A stretch of DNA of 64,000 nucleotides from DATJPR01 sp963811705. GTDB lineage: Bacteria; Bacteroidota; Ignavibacteria; UBA10030; UBA6906. The stretch lies in contig CAWESL010000010.1 in assembly GCA_963811705.1 (NCBI GenBank), forward strand, positions 186,001 to 250,000. The letters run 5' to 3'. Positions 45,170 through 54,425 of this stretch are shown here, piece after piece. The position numbers and the translations under genes were made by a program. A model generated the notes under the pieces. The model was given only the letters and a program-made list of their open reading frames with translations. It did no database searches and was not told the origin of the DNA. Each line of letters opens with the position of its first letter. The stretch's first letter is position 1.

Positions 45170-46009
45170 ATGGAACAAGAAGCGGTGCCGGCGTTCGAAG
45201 ATCTTCTGCGCACGTGTGATCCGGCCCTGTTCGACGGGGTCTACGCACAACTCGAGTCGGGAGACAAACGGTCGCTTCTCGCGCTGCAGAATGTTATTCG
45301 AAACCGCGATTCGTCGTACGTCTATCTCGAAATCGGGTCGTACACGGGGGGAAGCCTCCAGACCCATTTGCTGGACCCCCGGTGCAGGAAGATTTACTCG
45401 ATCGACATCAGACCCTTTGATCCTCCGGACAACCGTGGGGATGTCCTTCCGTATCCGCACAATTCCACATCACTGATGATGGAGAACCTCCGGGCGATCG
45501 CGCCCGGGAGCGTCGCAAAGGTTCAATGCATCGAGGCCTCCACCTCCCGGATTGATGCATCGGTGATCACCGAGCCGCCAAACCTCTGCTTCATTGATGG
45601 CGAACATACCGCAAAGGCCGTTGCAGACGATTTCCGCTTCTGTCGAAGCGTCCTGGCCGACAACGGGATCATCCTCTTCCACGATAGTAATGTCGTGTTC
45701 GACGGGATCCAAACCATTCTGGACGGTCTCGCAAAAGAACGGGTCGCGTTCTCGGCCTGCGTGCTTCCGTTTTCCCTCTTTGTCCTCGAACTCGGAGGAG
45801 ACCGGATACGCACGGATCCCCTGATTCACCCTCTCCTTCTCGATAATTACACTGCATACCTTGGCGGACTGATGTTGATGAAGCACTACCGTGATGTCTT
45901 CAACGGCAGGGCTGTCCGGGTACTGCGCTTCGTCCACAGGCGCCTGCAGGAAATCCGGAAGCCTTCTCTCGCCCTCTCGCGTCTTCGCGATTTCTTCACC
46001 ATATCCTGA
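45170..46009 (+). CDS. Class I SAM-dependent methyltransferase-like protein
   Basis: Protein of 279 residues. YVYLEIGSYTGGSLQTHLL is motif I, IYSIDIRPFDPP the acidic strand, LCFIDGEHTAKAVADDFRFC and LADNGIILFHDSNV the later strands. This resembles the Methyltransf_24/cephalosporin-hydroxylase-like group, members of which modify sugars in glycan clusters. The start ATG 45170 is chosen because GGAG at 45157-45160 lies nine bases upstream; the in-frame ATG 45155 has no ribosome site. It follows GH130 by 78 bases and is followed by a hairpin at 46036. Its link with the glycosidases is positional only. Confidence 0.82.
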   Translation: MEQEAVPAFEDLLRTCDPALFDGVYAQLESGDKRSLLALQNVIRNRDSSYVYLEIGSYTGGSLQTHLLDPRCRKIYSIDIRPFDPPDNRGDVLPYPHNSTSLMMENLRAIAPGSVAKVQCIEASTSRIDASVITEPPNLCFIDGEHTAKAVADDFRFCRSVLADNGIILFHDSNVVFDGIQTILDGLAKERVAFSACVLPFSLFVLELGGDRIRTDPLIHPLLLDNYTAYLGGLMLMKHYRDVFNGRAVRVLRFVHRRLQEIRKPSLALSRLRDFFTIS

Positions 46010-46035
46010 TCTGTCGATAATCGAAGCTTGACCGA

Positions 46036-46056
46036 CCGCCGGTAATGAACCGGCGG
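46036..46056 (+). terminator. Hairpin after the methyltransferase gene
   Basis: Perfect 8-bp stem CCGCCGGT / ACCGGCGG around AATGA. It begins 27 bases after the stop at 46009, without a strong T-run. It may end the long plus-strand operon. Confidence 0.5.
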
Positions 46057-46092
46057 AGGACAATTCTGTTGTTGCGTGAAGGAGACCGAACC

Positions 46093-46941
46093 ATGAGGAC
46101 ATTGTTCTTCGCCTGTACCGTGCTTATCCTGTTCTCTGCCGGTTGTTCAATGATGCAAATCGGGAAGGATTTGGGGGAAGGGCTTGGAAGCGGGATCCAG
46201 GGTGAAGCGGACACCATCGGGAGCTCCGTGGTCCGCGGCGTCCGGGATACGCTCACCAGTCAGCAAACCCGGCGCCAGCTTGACACGCTTCTTGCGGGCC
46301 TCGGGAGTGCACTGGCCGACCAGGCGAGGAGAACACGGGACACCATTCTTGGCGATGCGACCAGAGCCTGGGTGGAGAGACTTCGCGACAGTCTGATGGG
46401 CGCGCGCACACGGGAACAGCTTGCGGCCATCCGGAACGAGCTGATCGGAACGGCGACGAAGAACCACCTTGCCGCGCTACGGACTGAACTGCTTGGCGAT
46501 TCAACGCAGCGACTCGTCGGCGCAATGCGCAACCAGCTCCTCGGGGCGGACACAAAAGCCGACATCGCTTCGATCATCGATACGGCGATGGTGCATGTTG
46601 CCATGCAGTTCGGAACAAATCTCAGGCCGCTTCTGCAACAGGAGTTGTCCTTTGTTCAGAAAAACGCCACGCTCCTTCTTGTGACCCTTGCGGTGCTCGC
46701 ATGCGGGGTCGTCGGGTTCATCTTCATGGAAAAGAGGAAGACGTTGAAGCTGCTCCAGACGCTGACATTTCAGATTCACCAGATCCCGGATCAGAATGCC
46801 TACGATGAACTCGTCGGGCGCATCCAACGAAGCGCACAGGAAACGGGACTGGAACCGCAACTGAGAGCGATCCTCAACCGCCAGGGAATTCTCGGCAAAG
46901 GCGCGTGGAAGTCATCACGCACACTGCCCCCGGAGCTCTGA
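46093..46941 (+). CDS. Lipoprotein with 16-residue helical repeats and a C-terminal membrane helix
   Basis: Protein of 282 residues. Signal with lipobox LFSAGC (Cys18). Residues 50-65 and 81-160 are built of a 16-residue repeat of the form xRxxLLGxxTxxxLxx: VRDTLTSQQTRRQLDT (50-65), TRDTILGDATRAWVER (81-96), LRDSLMGARTREQLAA (97-112), IRNELIGTATKNHLAA (113-128), LRTELLGDSTQRLVGA (129-144), MRNQLLGADTKADIAS (145-160). A hydrophobic helix at 193-212 (TLLLVTLAVLACGVVGFIFM) is followed at once by EKRKTLK, so the last 70 residues should be cytoplasmic. A lipid anchor at one end and a membrane helix near the other would let it span the periplasm. ATG 46093 follows GGAG at 46081-46084. I know no family for it. 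Confidence 0.83.
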   Translation: MRTLFFACTVLILFSAGCSMMQIGKDLGEGLGSGIQGEADTIGSSVVRGVRDTLTSQQTRRQLDTLLAGLGSALADQARRTRDTILGDATRAWVERLRDSLMGARTREQLAAIRNELIGTATKNHLAALRTELLGDSTQRLVGAMRNQLLGADTKADIASIIDTAMVHVAMQFGTNLRPLLQQELSFVQKNATLLLVTLAVLACGVVGFIFMEKRKTLKLLQTLTFQIHQIPDQNAYDELVGRIQRSAQETGLEPQLRAILNRQGILGKGAWKSSRTLPPEL

Positions 46942-47299
46942 GATCTTCACCAGGCGGTTCCTTGGAGCCTGCGTCGGCGGTCTGGTCGGGGTACCAATGC
47001 CCGTTATGTGTAATGATGATGCGACGGCCCTTCTGTCATTAAACCCGCATCGATTCGGTTTAGCGTGGCGACACCTGGTTTTGCGCACCGCAGCGTCCGT
47101 CGCACCCGTGGCACTGATACCGCTCATGAGGATCCTCATCGGTATCCCCTGAGATCGCATCTGAACAATCGCCCCTTCCGCATGCTTCCCGGTGCATTGA
47201 CGCTTTCCGTTTTGTACATTAATGACGAATGACCATGCGTCGATTTGATTGACGTTCCCAATCCGTGATAGTGAACTGCCGGACACGCTCTGGAGACCC
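46942..47299. other. Intergenic region before the GH30 gene
   Basis: 358 bases without a convincing gene. A possible promoter is TTGACG at 47197-47202 with TAATGA 17 bases on at 47220-47225, about 75 bases before the GH30 start; the -10 match is poor. Nothing else was recognised. Confidence 0.35.
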
Positions 47300-48790
47300 A
47301 TGACTGACTCAAGCAGGAATACGTTTCCTCGATTGACGTTCGCCGCCATGTTCCTGGTGATGACCGGCGGAGTCTGCTCCGCAGGATCCGCGCCGGCGTC
47401 AAGCTCCGCTTCAGGTGACTCCGCGGCCTTTGCATTGCCGAACCGCGCGGACATCTATGTAACTGCCAAAGCAACCGCAGACAGAATCACAAAGTATCCA
47501 TCAGCCTCCTTCGAATTGCTCGATCAGCCCGAAGAACACTCTCCGACGATTATCCTCGACCGCTCAAAACAGTTTCAATCGATCGTTGGGATAGGCGGCG
47601 CGCTGACTGACGCGTCCGCGGAAACGTTCTTTAAGCTCCCGAAGGAGAAGCAAGCCGAGGTCCTTACGGCGCTTTTCGACCGCGTTAACGGGAACGGCTT
47701 CTCTCTCGGCCGCACCAACATTCACAGCTGCGATTTCTCCAGCGACGAATATACCTATGCCGAGGTCCCCGGTGACTCTCTGTTGACGCACTTTACCATC
47801 GCCCATGACCTGAACTACCGCATTCCGTTCATCAAGGCCGCGCTGCGCGCCGCTGGGAATAACCTGAAACTCTTTGCATCGCCGTGGAGCCCTCCGGCGT
47901 GGATGAAAACCAATGGTTCAATGCTGAAGGGAGGGGGTTTGCGGCCGGAATACCGCGAGACATGGGCACGATATTTCGCGCGGTTCGTCGAAGAATACCG
48001 CAAAGCCGGCTTACCGATCTGGGGTCTCACGGTGCAGAATGAACCGATGGCGGTTCAAACATGGGAGTCGTGCATTTTCACAGCCGCGGAAGAACGGGAC
48101 TTTGTGAAGAACTATCTCGGGCCGCAACTGGAGCGGTCAGGGCTGTCCTCGCTCAGAGTCATGATCTGGGACCACAACCGTGGCATCATGTATCAACGGG
48201 CGAAGGTGGTTTTCGATGATCCCGATGCCGCGAAATATGTGTGGGGCACCGGTTTTCATTGGTACGTGGGCGATCACTTTGACAATGTCCGCCTCGTGCA
48301 CGACGCCTATCCGGACAAAGGCCTCATGTTTACCGAAGGTACGGAAGCGCAGTTCCACGCTGACAGCCTGAACGAGTGGCATTGGGGGGAAGTGTTCGGT
48401 CGATCAATGATCATGGATTTGAACAACTGGGCTTCAGGTTGGACGGCGTGGAATGTTCTTCTGGATGAGCACGGTGGGCCGAATCACCTCGGCAATTTCT
48501 GCATGGCGCCGATTATCGGCGATACGAGAACGGGCAAGCTTACGTACATGAGTTCCTATTACTACATGGGCCATTTTTCCAGGTTTATTCGACCAGGCGC
48601 AATGAGGATCGTCTGCTCTTCCAACGACGATCGTCTTCTGGCAACGGCATTTCAGAACGAGGACGGCACCATTGCGGTGGTGGTCATGAACAGTTCAGAC
48701 CAGGATATTTCATTCTCCGCCTGGATCGAGAATCGTGCTGTCAAAACCCGGACTCCGGCCCATTCGATCGTTACATTGGTGCTCTCGTAG
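47300..48790 (+). CDS. Secreted GH30 family beta-glucosidase/glucosylceramidase-like enzyme
   Basis: Protein of 496 residues. Signal peptide at about 1-28 (LTFAAMFLVMTGGVCSAG). The (beta/alpha)8 plus beta-sandwich layout of family 30 is clear: QSIVGIGGALTDASAETFF, SLGRTNIHSCDFSSDEYTY, FASPWSPPAWMKTNGSM, LTVQNEPMAVQTWESC with acid/base E248, and LMFTEGTE with nucleophile E346. The side sandwich ends the protein (HFSRFIRPGAMRI, then AVVVMNSSDQDISF). Family members cleave beta-1,6-glucans, glucosylceramide or xylans; the match here is nearest to the glucosylceramidase/beta-1,6-glucanase type. ATG 47300 follows GGAG and gives the signal peptide. It has no T9SS domain, so periplasmic or free secretion is likely. 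It stands alone beyond the operon's hairpin. Confidence 0.92.
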   Translation: MTDSSRNTFPRLTFAAMFLVMTGGVCSAGSAPASSSASGDSAAFALPNRADIYVTAKATADRITKYPSASFELLDQPEEHSPTIILDRSKQFQSIVGIGGALTDASAETFFKLPKEKQAEVLTALFDRVNGNGFSLGRTNIHSCDFSSDEYTYAEVPGDSLLTHFTIAHDLNYRIPFIKAALRAAGNNLKLFASPWSPPAWMKTNGSMLKGGGLRPEYRETWARYFARFVEEYRKAGLPIWGLTVQNEPMAVQTWESCIFTAAEERDFVKNYLGPQLERSGLSSLRVMIWDHNRGIMYQRAKVVFDDPDAAKYVWGTGFHWYVGDHFDNVRLVHDAYPDKGLMFTEGTEAQFHADSLNEWHWGEVFGRSMIMDLNNWASGWTAWNVLLDEHGGPNHLGNFCMAPIIGDTRTGKLTYMSSYYYMGHFSRFIRPGAMRIVCSSNDDRLLATAFQNEDGTIAVVVMNSSDQDISFSAWIENRAVKTRTPAHSIVTLVLS

Positions 48791-48938
48791 ATGCTGAATC
48801 CGACCCGTGTTGGGCAGAGTCTGCGCACGACAGAGCGTGGGTGACGGCAGGGTGCGTTCAACAAGACACTATCCTGTAACGGTCCCGTGAGAAGACGTGA
48901 TCGCCGCGCGGCAAAGGACCCGCAGTGGCTGGATGCGG

Positions 48939-51900
48939 TCACACAAGGGGGAAATCAACAACGACCGTCGTTCCCTCCCGGCGTTCGCTGGTCAGGCGCC
49001 CGGAGATTTGATCGACCAGGGCATCGATGATTGTCAATCCGAGCGACTCACCCGCGTGATCGTCGGCTTTCAGAGCATAGCCGACGCCATCGTCACGCAC
49101 CCGGAGCTCGGCGCGATCGTCGGCAAGCCGTCGGAGGGAAATCAGGATCGTCCCCTGCCGGCCATCCGGGAACGCATGCTTGTAGGCGTTGGAAATCAAT
49201 TCGTTTGCGATGAGTCCGCATGGGATTGCGAGGTCAACGCCGACCTGCATCGATTCCGCCTCCACCCGCACGGTGATCTCATTGCGTGGAAACGACCGGG
49301 TGAGTTCCGAGGCCATGCTGTTCAGATAATCCCGGAAATCGATGCTCGCGAGATTGTTCGCCTTGTAGAGCCGCTCGTGGACCAGTGCCATCGAACGTAT
49401 GCGGTACATGCTTTCGAAGAGCATGGACTTCATGGCCGGATCGTCGATCTTGCTTCCCTGAAGGCTCAGCAGGCTCGAGATCACCTGCATGTTATTCTTG
49501 ACGCGATGATGGATTTCTTTGAGCAGGACCTCCTTCTCATGTAATGCAGCGACGATGGCCGTTTCGTAGTGTTTGCGTTCGGTCACATCCTGGATGGTGC
49601 CGATCATTCTGACGGTGTTGCCGGAAGAATCGAGTTCGAGCTCTCCTTGTCCGTGGACCCAACGTTCTTCCCCGTCGCTGATGCGAACGATGCGATACGT
49701 CCTGTCGAAGCGGTGATGCAGTGTCATGATGTCGTGACGAAAATAGGCCCCCATGGCCTCCCGTTCTTCGGGATGAACGATTGCCAGCCAGCTTTCCACG
49801 TCCCGGTGATACGAGGCGGAAATCCCAAAGATGTCTTCAAGCGTGCGCGAGCTCTCCCAGTCCCCGGTGGACGTATCGAGAACATACGATCCGATCCTTG
49901 CGATGTCCTGGGACTTTCGGAGGAAGTACTCATTCTTGCGAAGGGCGAGGTCATGTTGTCTTCGTTCCGTGATGTCCCGGATGAGGAACACCATGCCGAT
50001 CGGCATCTCTTCGAAGTTCAGGAGGACATCGCCGTTCACTTCGCATTCCCGGAATGTGCCGTCGTCGCCTACCAGCGTGTACTCAACCGGCCCAAGATAG
50101 TTGTGGACCATCTTCGCCATGTTGGTCATGGCAAGCTCCCGGTCCTTTTCCGCGACGAAGGCAAGCATATTTTTTCCGAGAACCCGCTCATTCGTTTCAT
50201 AGCCGAGCGCCGGGAAGCCCGTTTCATTGATAAAAATGATGTTCCCTTCCATGTCCGTCCGGATGATGACGTCCGGAATGGTGGTGATAAGTTTGCGATA
50301 GAGTTCCTCGCTCTCCCTCAACGCCTCGTCCGCGCGTTTTCGGTCCGTGATGTCCTGGATCACCCCCACCACGCGAAACGGCTTCCCTTCGGGATCGCGG
50401 ATCAGCTCGGCTTTGGAATACACCCAGCGCACCCTTCCGTCATCGGCGCGGGAGATCTCGAATTCCTGCTCGTAGGGTTTTCCTTCTCCGATGAGGAGGC
50501 GAAGCGCCAGGTCCATCGTCGGCCGGTATTTCGTCAGCACTGATTGCTGGACCACCGACAGGGTCAAAAGACTGGTTTCGCGATCAACGCCATAGATGCG
50601 AAACGCTTCATCCGAACCCCAGATCGCATGCGTTTGCAGATCGAGTTCCCAATTCCCAATGTGGGCGACCGCTTGCGCGCGTTTAAGCCGCTCTTCGCTT
50701 TCGCGGACCGCCCGCTCGGACGACCGCCGTCCTTCCATATCGAAAGCAAAGATCACCGACCCGTCGGCGCCGCCGAAGGTGATGGGGGCGGCGGCGGATT
50801 CCACGGAGACGAACGACCCGTCGAGCCGAACAAAGACCATGTCCGCAAGAGGGGCAGTCTGTTTTGCCTCGTTCGTCTGAGCGATTCGCTGGAGGACAAA
50901 TGCGCGATAGTCGGGATGAATGCGGTCGATAATCGGTTTGCCGATCAACTGATCGGCTGATGCCGCGCCGAACAGCCGCAGCGCTGCGTTGTTCAGGTAT
51001 GCAAACCGGGAATTCGTCTGAACAATGATCGCCTCCGATATCTGCTCCACCAGCATACGGAATCGTTCTTCGCTCTTCCGCAGCGCCTCCCCGGCCTCTT
51101 TGGTTGAGGTGAACAGAATTGCATTTGTCAGGCCGATCGAGATCGTCTCCGCGATGGTCTCAAGGAGCGCCCCGCGGGAGGCGAAATCCATCCCGGTATA
51201 CGAGCCGATTCCAAAGACCCCCAGGACACGGGCACCCCGCCGGAGCGGGACCGCTGCGAAGGACCGGAACTCCGACGCGTGGCCGTCGTCGAACGATAGG
51301 AGGTCATTGACGAACAGCGAGGACTGTTGATGGACGGCGCGGTTGCAAAGCGTTTCGGCGTCGCTGAATTCGATCTCCCGCATTGCAGGATGTTCTGCAA
51401 ACTCGGAATCCGGGTTCCGCAGGACAAAACGTTCGCCGTCGCGCAGATACATGTAGATCCTGTCGCATTGGACGGCCAAACGGATTCCGTCGACCGCCGC
51501 CGCGATCACGCGATCGAGGGAAAGCGAAGCGTTGACCTGCGTGCCGAGGAGATGGATAGCCCCGAGGTCTTCGGCGTAACGGCGCAATGCCGTCTCGCTC
51601 CTTTTGTTCTCCGAGAGGTCCCGAATCACCGTGGCAATGTGCTTTGGCTTTCGTGAACCGGGAGTGACAACGGTGAAGACCTCCACCTCGACGGGAATCT
51701 GGACGTTGTTATCGACCCTGCGAAGCCATCCTTCTCCGTGCCAACGGCCGTCACGACGAACGGCAGGAACGATCACGTTGAGGAATTGGGGATGGAAGAA
51801 ATCGGGAATGGTATCGAGGATCTTCATCTTCGGAAGAGGACCGTCCGGCAGTAGTCCGCACATCCGCCGCCCGGCGCGATTGATGTAGGTCACCGTGGTG

Positions 51901-52361
51901 TCGAGATCGGCAATCCCGAAGAATTCATGATTACTTTCGATCAGGGCATTGATCGGGTCAAAGTCCTCTTTCGCCCGGCGTGATGCGACCTCGGTCTGTG
52001 CCTTCGAGGGGTCAATCGTCAGGAGAATCCTTCCTTCCGGGAGACGTGAAATGCGCACGATGCACCGGACCGGGGAGGAGCCGTCTTGCTCGAGGCGAAG
52101 TGTCCTCCGGATGGTCTTTCCCTTCCGTTTCCCGCTCGCCCTGGCTGGAGGGAAGGCGGTCTTCGCACCGGGGAAAAACGTCTTCACATTTCGCCGGAGC
52201 AACGTCTTTCGAGTTAGCCCAAGGAGAGAGCACGCGGCACTATTTGCCGCAAGGATGGTGCCGTCGTTCGAGGTCAGCAGGGTGGGATGGGAGGCAATCT
52301 CGACAAGTCTACGGACAACGTGTTCTTCGAAGGAAGACCTCTTTTGGGGGTTGGCAGTCAT
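48939..52361 (-). CDS. Soluble multi-PAS/GAF sensor histidine kinase (HisKA_2 type), orphan
   Basis: Protein of 1140 residues without membrane segments, so a cytoplasmic sensor. Order: PAS (about 12-90), PAS (134-250), GAF (265-415, SLSLDRVIAAAVDGIRLAV), then PAS at 430-550, 555-675, 680-795 and 805-925, several ending in the PAC signature DITDRKRADEALRESEE. The kinase domain is of the HisKA_2/HWE-like kind: LLKEIHHRVKNNMQVISSLL, with phospho-acceptor His951 or His952. The ATPase domain has the N box LIANELISNAYKHAFPDG and the G box VRDDGVGYALKADDHAGES. No response regulator is adjacent. AGGAAG seven bases upstream supports ATG 52361; the frame runs on to 52451. Its signal is unknown. Confidence 0.92.
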   Translation of the reverse strand: MTANPQKRSSFEEHVVRRLVEIASHPTLLTSNDGTILAANSAACSLLGLTRKTLLRRNVKTFFPGAKTAFPPARASGKRKGKTIRRTLRLEQDGSSPVRCIVRISRLPEGRILLTIDPSKAQTEVASRRAKEDFDPINALIESNHEFFGIADLDTTVTYINRAGRRMCGLLPDGPLPKMKILDTIPDFFHPQFLNVIVPAVRRDGRWHGEGWLRRVDNNVQIPVEVEVFTVVTPGSRKPKHIATVIRDLSENKRSETALRRYAEDLGAIHLLGTQVNASLSLDRVIAAAVDGIRLAVQCDRIYMYLRDGERFVLRNPDSEFAEHPAMREIEFSDAETLCNRAVHQQSSLFVNDLLSFDDGHASEFRSFAAVPLRRGARVLGVFGIGSYTGMDFASRGALLETIAETISIGLTNAILFTSTKEAGEALRKSEERFRMLVEQISEAIIVQTNSRFAYLNNAALRLFGAASADQLIGKPIIDRIHPDYRAFVLQRIAQTNEAKQTAPLADMVFVRLDGSFVSVESAAAPITFGGADGSVIFAFDMEGRRSSERAVRESEERLKRAQAVAHIGNWELDLQTHAIWGSDEAFRIYGVDRETSLLTLSVVQQSVLTKYRPTMDLALRLLIGEGKPYEQEFEISRADDGRVRWVYSKAELIRDPEGKPFRVVGVIQDITDRKRADEALRESEELYRKLITTIPDVIIRTDMEGNIIFINETGFPALGYETNERVLGKNMLAFVAEKDRELAMTNMAKMVHNYLGPVEYTLVGDDGTFRECEVNGDVLLNFEEMPIGMVFLIRDITERRQHDLALRKNEYFLRKSQDIARIGSYVLDTSTGDWESSRTLEDIFGISASYHRDVESWLAIVHPEEREAMGAYFRHDIMTLHHRFDRTYRIVRISDGEERWVHGQGELELDSSGNTVRMIGTIQDVTERKHYETAIVAALHEKEVLLKEIHHRVKNNMQVISSLLSLQGSKIDDPAMKSMLFESMYRIRSMALVHERLYKANNLASIDFRDYLNSMASELTRSFPRNEITVRVEAESMQVGVDLAIPCGLIANELISNAYKHAFPDGRQGTILISLRRLADDRAELRVRDDGVGYALKADDHAGESLGLTIIDALVDQISGRLTSERREGTTVVVDFPLV

Positions 52362-52748
52362 GGCTGACTTCCTGATCGTGGACCTCAATCCCAATTGTTG
52401 GTAAAGATCGGCGAATCTCCGGGGCCGTTCGCCGGAAGTGACGGCCACCATGCATACGTCGGTAAGGGGTTATTCGTAAGCGATCCGGAGCGTGATCTCC
52501 TCGGTGAACAACGACTGCGGGGAAAATGTCCGATTTCCGGTCGCGGGGCTCATCAGGCGGCATGGACGCGATCGACAGGTCGATGCTCCGAGCCGTCGAG
52601 GTCAAAGAACAGTGTCCTGACACGAATCCAGCACAGTGCGGGTGGGGGAAAGTCTTCCATCACAAAGCTATCCCGCTTCGGGCACAATGTCAAGAACAAT
52701 CACGAGGGAGTCCGTCCATCAGGTACCCGGGATGGGTGACGAAACTTA
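52362..52748. other. Intergenic region upstream of the kinase gene
   Basis: 387 bases between the kinase start and the 3' end of the barrel gene, both on the minus strand. Open frames here have shadow-like composition. A promoter candidate for the kinase is listed separately. No RNA gene was recognised. Confidence 0.4.
52665..52693 (-). promoter_or_regulatory. Promoter candidate for the histidine kinase
   Basis: On the minus strand, a perfect TTGACA -35 box (52688-52693), 17 bases, then TAGCTT (52665-52670). The spacer contains the small dyad CCCGAAGCGGG. It would give a leader of about 300 bases before the ATG at 52361, and the -10 box is only a partial match. Confidence 0.35.
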
Positions 52749-54401
52749 TTAGAAGGAATAGCTATACATCAGACTCCCCGTGTGTTCACGGTACGATGGG
52801 CTGGAGAAAAGGGGATCGTAGATAAACTGACTGCTTGACAGGGCAAGGGTGAACGTCCCCCAGCTGGAGGGCGTATACGCCACGGAAAGGCGTCCGATCG
52901 TCTGACCATTGTCTCCGGTCGTCTGGACTCTCGTGTAGCCCAGCATGAGATTGGCCGTCAACTTCCGATCGAGGAATGAATGCCCGACGGTTTCGGTGAC
53001 TCCCCTGATGACCGTCTCAATGGATTGTGTTGCGGAGGACGTATAGAGCAGGGTGGTGGTCAGGGTCAACGTGGAAGGCCAGACCAGGATCCACGAACCG
53101 ATGCCGGTATTGGTCTTGTTGTCGCTCAGGCTTCCGGTGACAGTGTTGAAGTCCGTGAAAGCCTGGAGCGAATACGTCAGCATCGCCGTGCTGACCGCGC
53201 CGAAGGCGTTGAACATGTATCGCGGCGAGAGGATGAACGACTGGGAAATGTTGTCGATGCGCAGCGTATCGTTGCGGGGGCTGGACTGCATCCCGTAGTT
53301 CGAATACTGGAAATCGATTCCCCACTCCGGAGCGGGTTGGAGGCTGATCCCCAGATTCCCGATCGTCCGTCGCGTTGTGGAAAACCTGTTGTCCCGCAGA
53401 TTGTTGAACCGCAGCCCCAAAGAACCGCGGAGCGTGAGCGTGTTCTGGAGCAGCCGGACCATCGGGGCAATCGTTCCCTCCACGACGTCGTTCGGCAATT
53501 GCGGATAGCCGAGCGACACATACCCTGGACCTACCCAACGGCCGATGAGGCTCAGCGACCAATTCGACGCCGGCATGATCGCCAGCGACATCGTTGCCGC
53601 GCCATCCACCTGGCTCGAGACTCTGGGCGTGAACACATTCTTCAGCGCGGAGGGGAAATCGCCCACCTCTGCCAGATGGGTGTCGCTCGTCAATGCCGCT
53701 GTTGCGACTTCGCCGGAGAGTGTGATCAGGTGATCGATCAGGGGGAAGCCGTATTGGAGAGAGACCGCGAAATTTTCCTGGGGGGTGATGTCCGGCAACG
53801 GGTGGGAGAGACTTGTCGAATCATCGTAGACCCGCATGACATTCAGGTGCACATGAAAAGCGCTCTCCGCACCGTAACCGATTTTCGCCGCCCATGCCCA
53901 CCGATCATAGACTCCCCGGAAGCCGTTGAGCGTGTCTTCCTCGACGGCTTGCTGGATCTTTCCATACAGAAATGAAAACCGGAAATTCCCCGGCGTCAAC
54001 TCGACGCCGCCTCCGAGCATTCGCGCATCACCGAACGTCAGGTCGGACACCCGTGCGGAGAAATATCCGGCATGAAGGGTGAGCCAGCCCCAGAGCTGAG
54101 GATTGACACCGAATTGATTAAACGGCTGACGAACGCCGCGGTCCTCGCTGGTGACGTAGAACTCGAACGGCAGTCGAATCTGATCGTAAATCACCAGGGT
54201 CGGAGCAAACAGCGCGCGGAATGTGTCGTGCGGGCGGCGCTCGTCGATGCCCTGTGACGAGTATGCCTCCCCGGCGAGGTTCATCATCCCGGTAATCCGG
54301 ATCGGGGCCGGAGATTCTTGGGCGACGGCCGATGGGGGAAGAGCTCCCCAGGCGGCAGAAAGGATCAACGCAGCGGCAAGCAGAGGCGATGGACGTTTCA
54401 C
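52749..54401 (-). CDS. Outer-membrane beta-barrel-like protein, third gene of the giant-protein operon
   Basis: Protein of 550 residues. Signal peptide at 1-28 (LLAAALILSAAWGALPPSAVA). The mature part is a series of amphipathic strands (FEFYVTSEDRGVRQPF, LTLHAGYFSARVSDLTFGD, WSLSLIGRWVGPGYVSLG and others) ending in Phe (TGSLMYSYSF), the signal for BAM-inserted barrels. About 24-30 strands could be drawn. It starts with GTG 54401 after GAGAGA, 24 bases after the FN3 gene. No homologue family is recognised. It probably anchors or exports the two larger proteins encoded upstream. Confidence 0.84.
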   Translation of the reverse strand: MKRPSPLLAAALILSAAWGALPPSAVAQESPAPIRITGMMNLAGEAYSSQGIDERRPHDTFRALFAPTLVIYDQIRLPFEFYVTSEDRGVRQPFNQFGVNPQLWGWLTLHAGYFSARVSDLTFGDARMLGGGVELTPGNFRFSFLYGKIQQAVEEDTLNGFRGVYDRWAWAAKIGYGAESAFHVHLNVMRVYDDSTSLSHPLPDITPQENFAVSLQYGFPLIDHLITLSGEVATAALTSDTHLAEVGDFPSALKNVFTPRVSSQVDGAATMSLAIMPASNWSLSLIGRWVGPGYVSLGYPQLPNDVVEGTIAPMVRLLQNTLTLRGSLGLRFNNLRDNRFSTTRRTIGNLGISLQPAPEWGIDFQYSNYGMQSSPRNDTLRIDNISQSFILSPRYMFNAFGAVSTAMLTYSLQAFTDFNTVTGSLSDNKTNTGIGSWILVWPSTLTLTTTLLYTSSATQSIETVIRGVTETVGHSFLDRKLTANLMLGYTRVQTTGDNGQTIGRLSVAYTPSSWGTFTLALSSSQFIYDPLFSSPSYREHTGSLMYSYSF

Positions 54402-54425
54402 CGGTGGTCTCTCTTTTGTGCGGGA

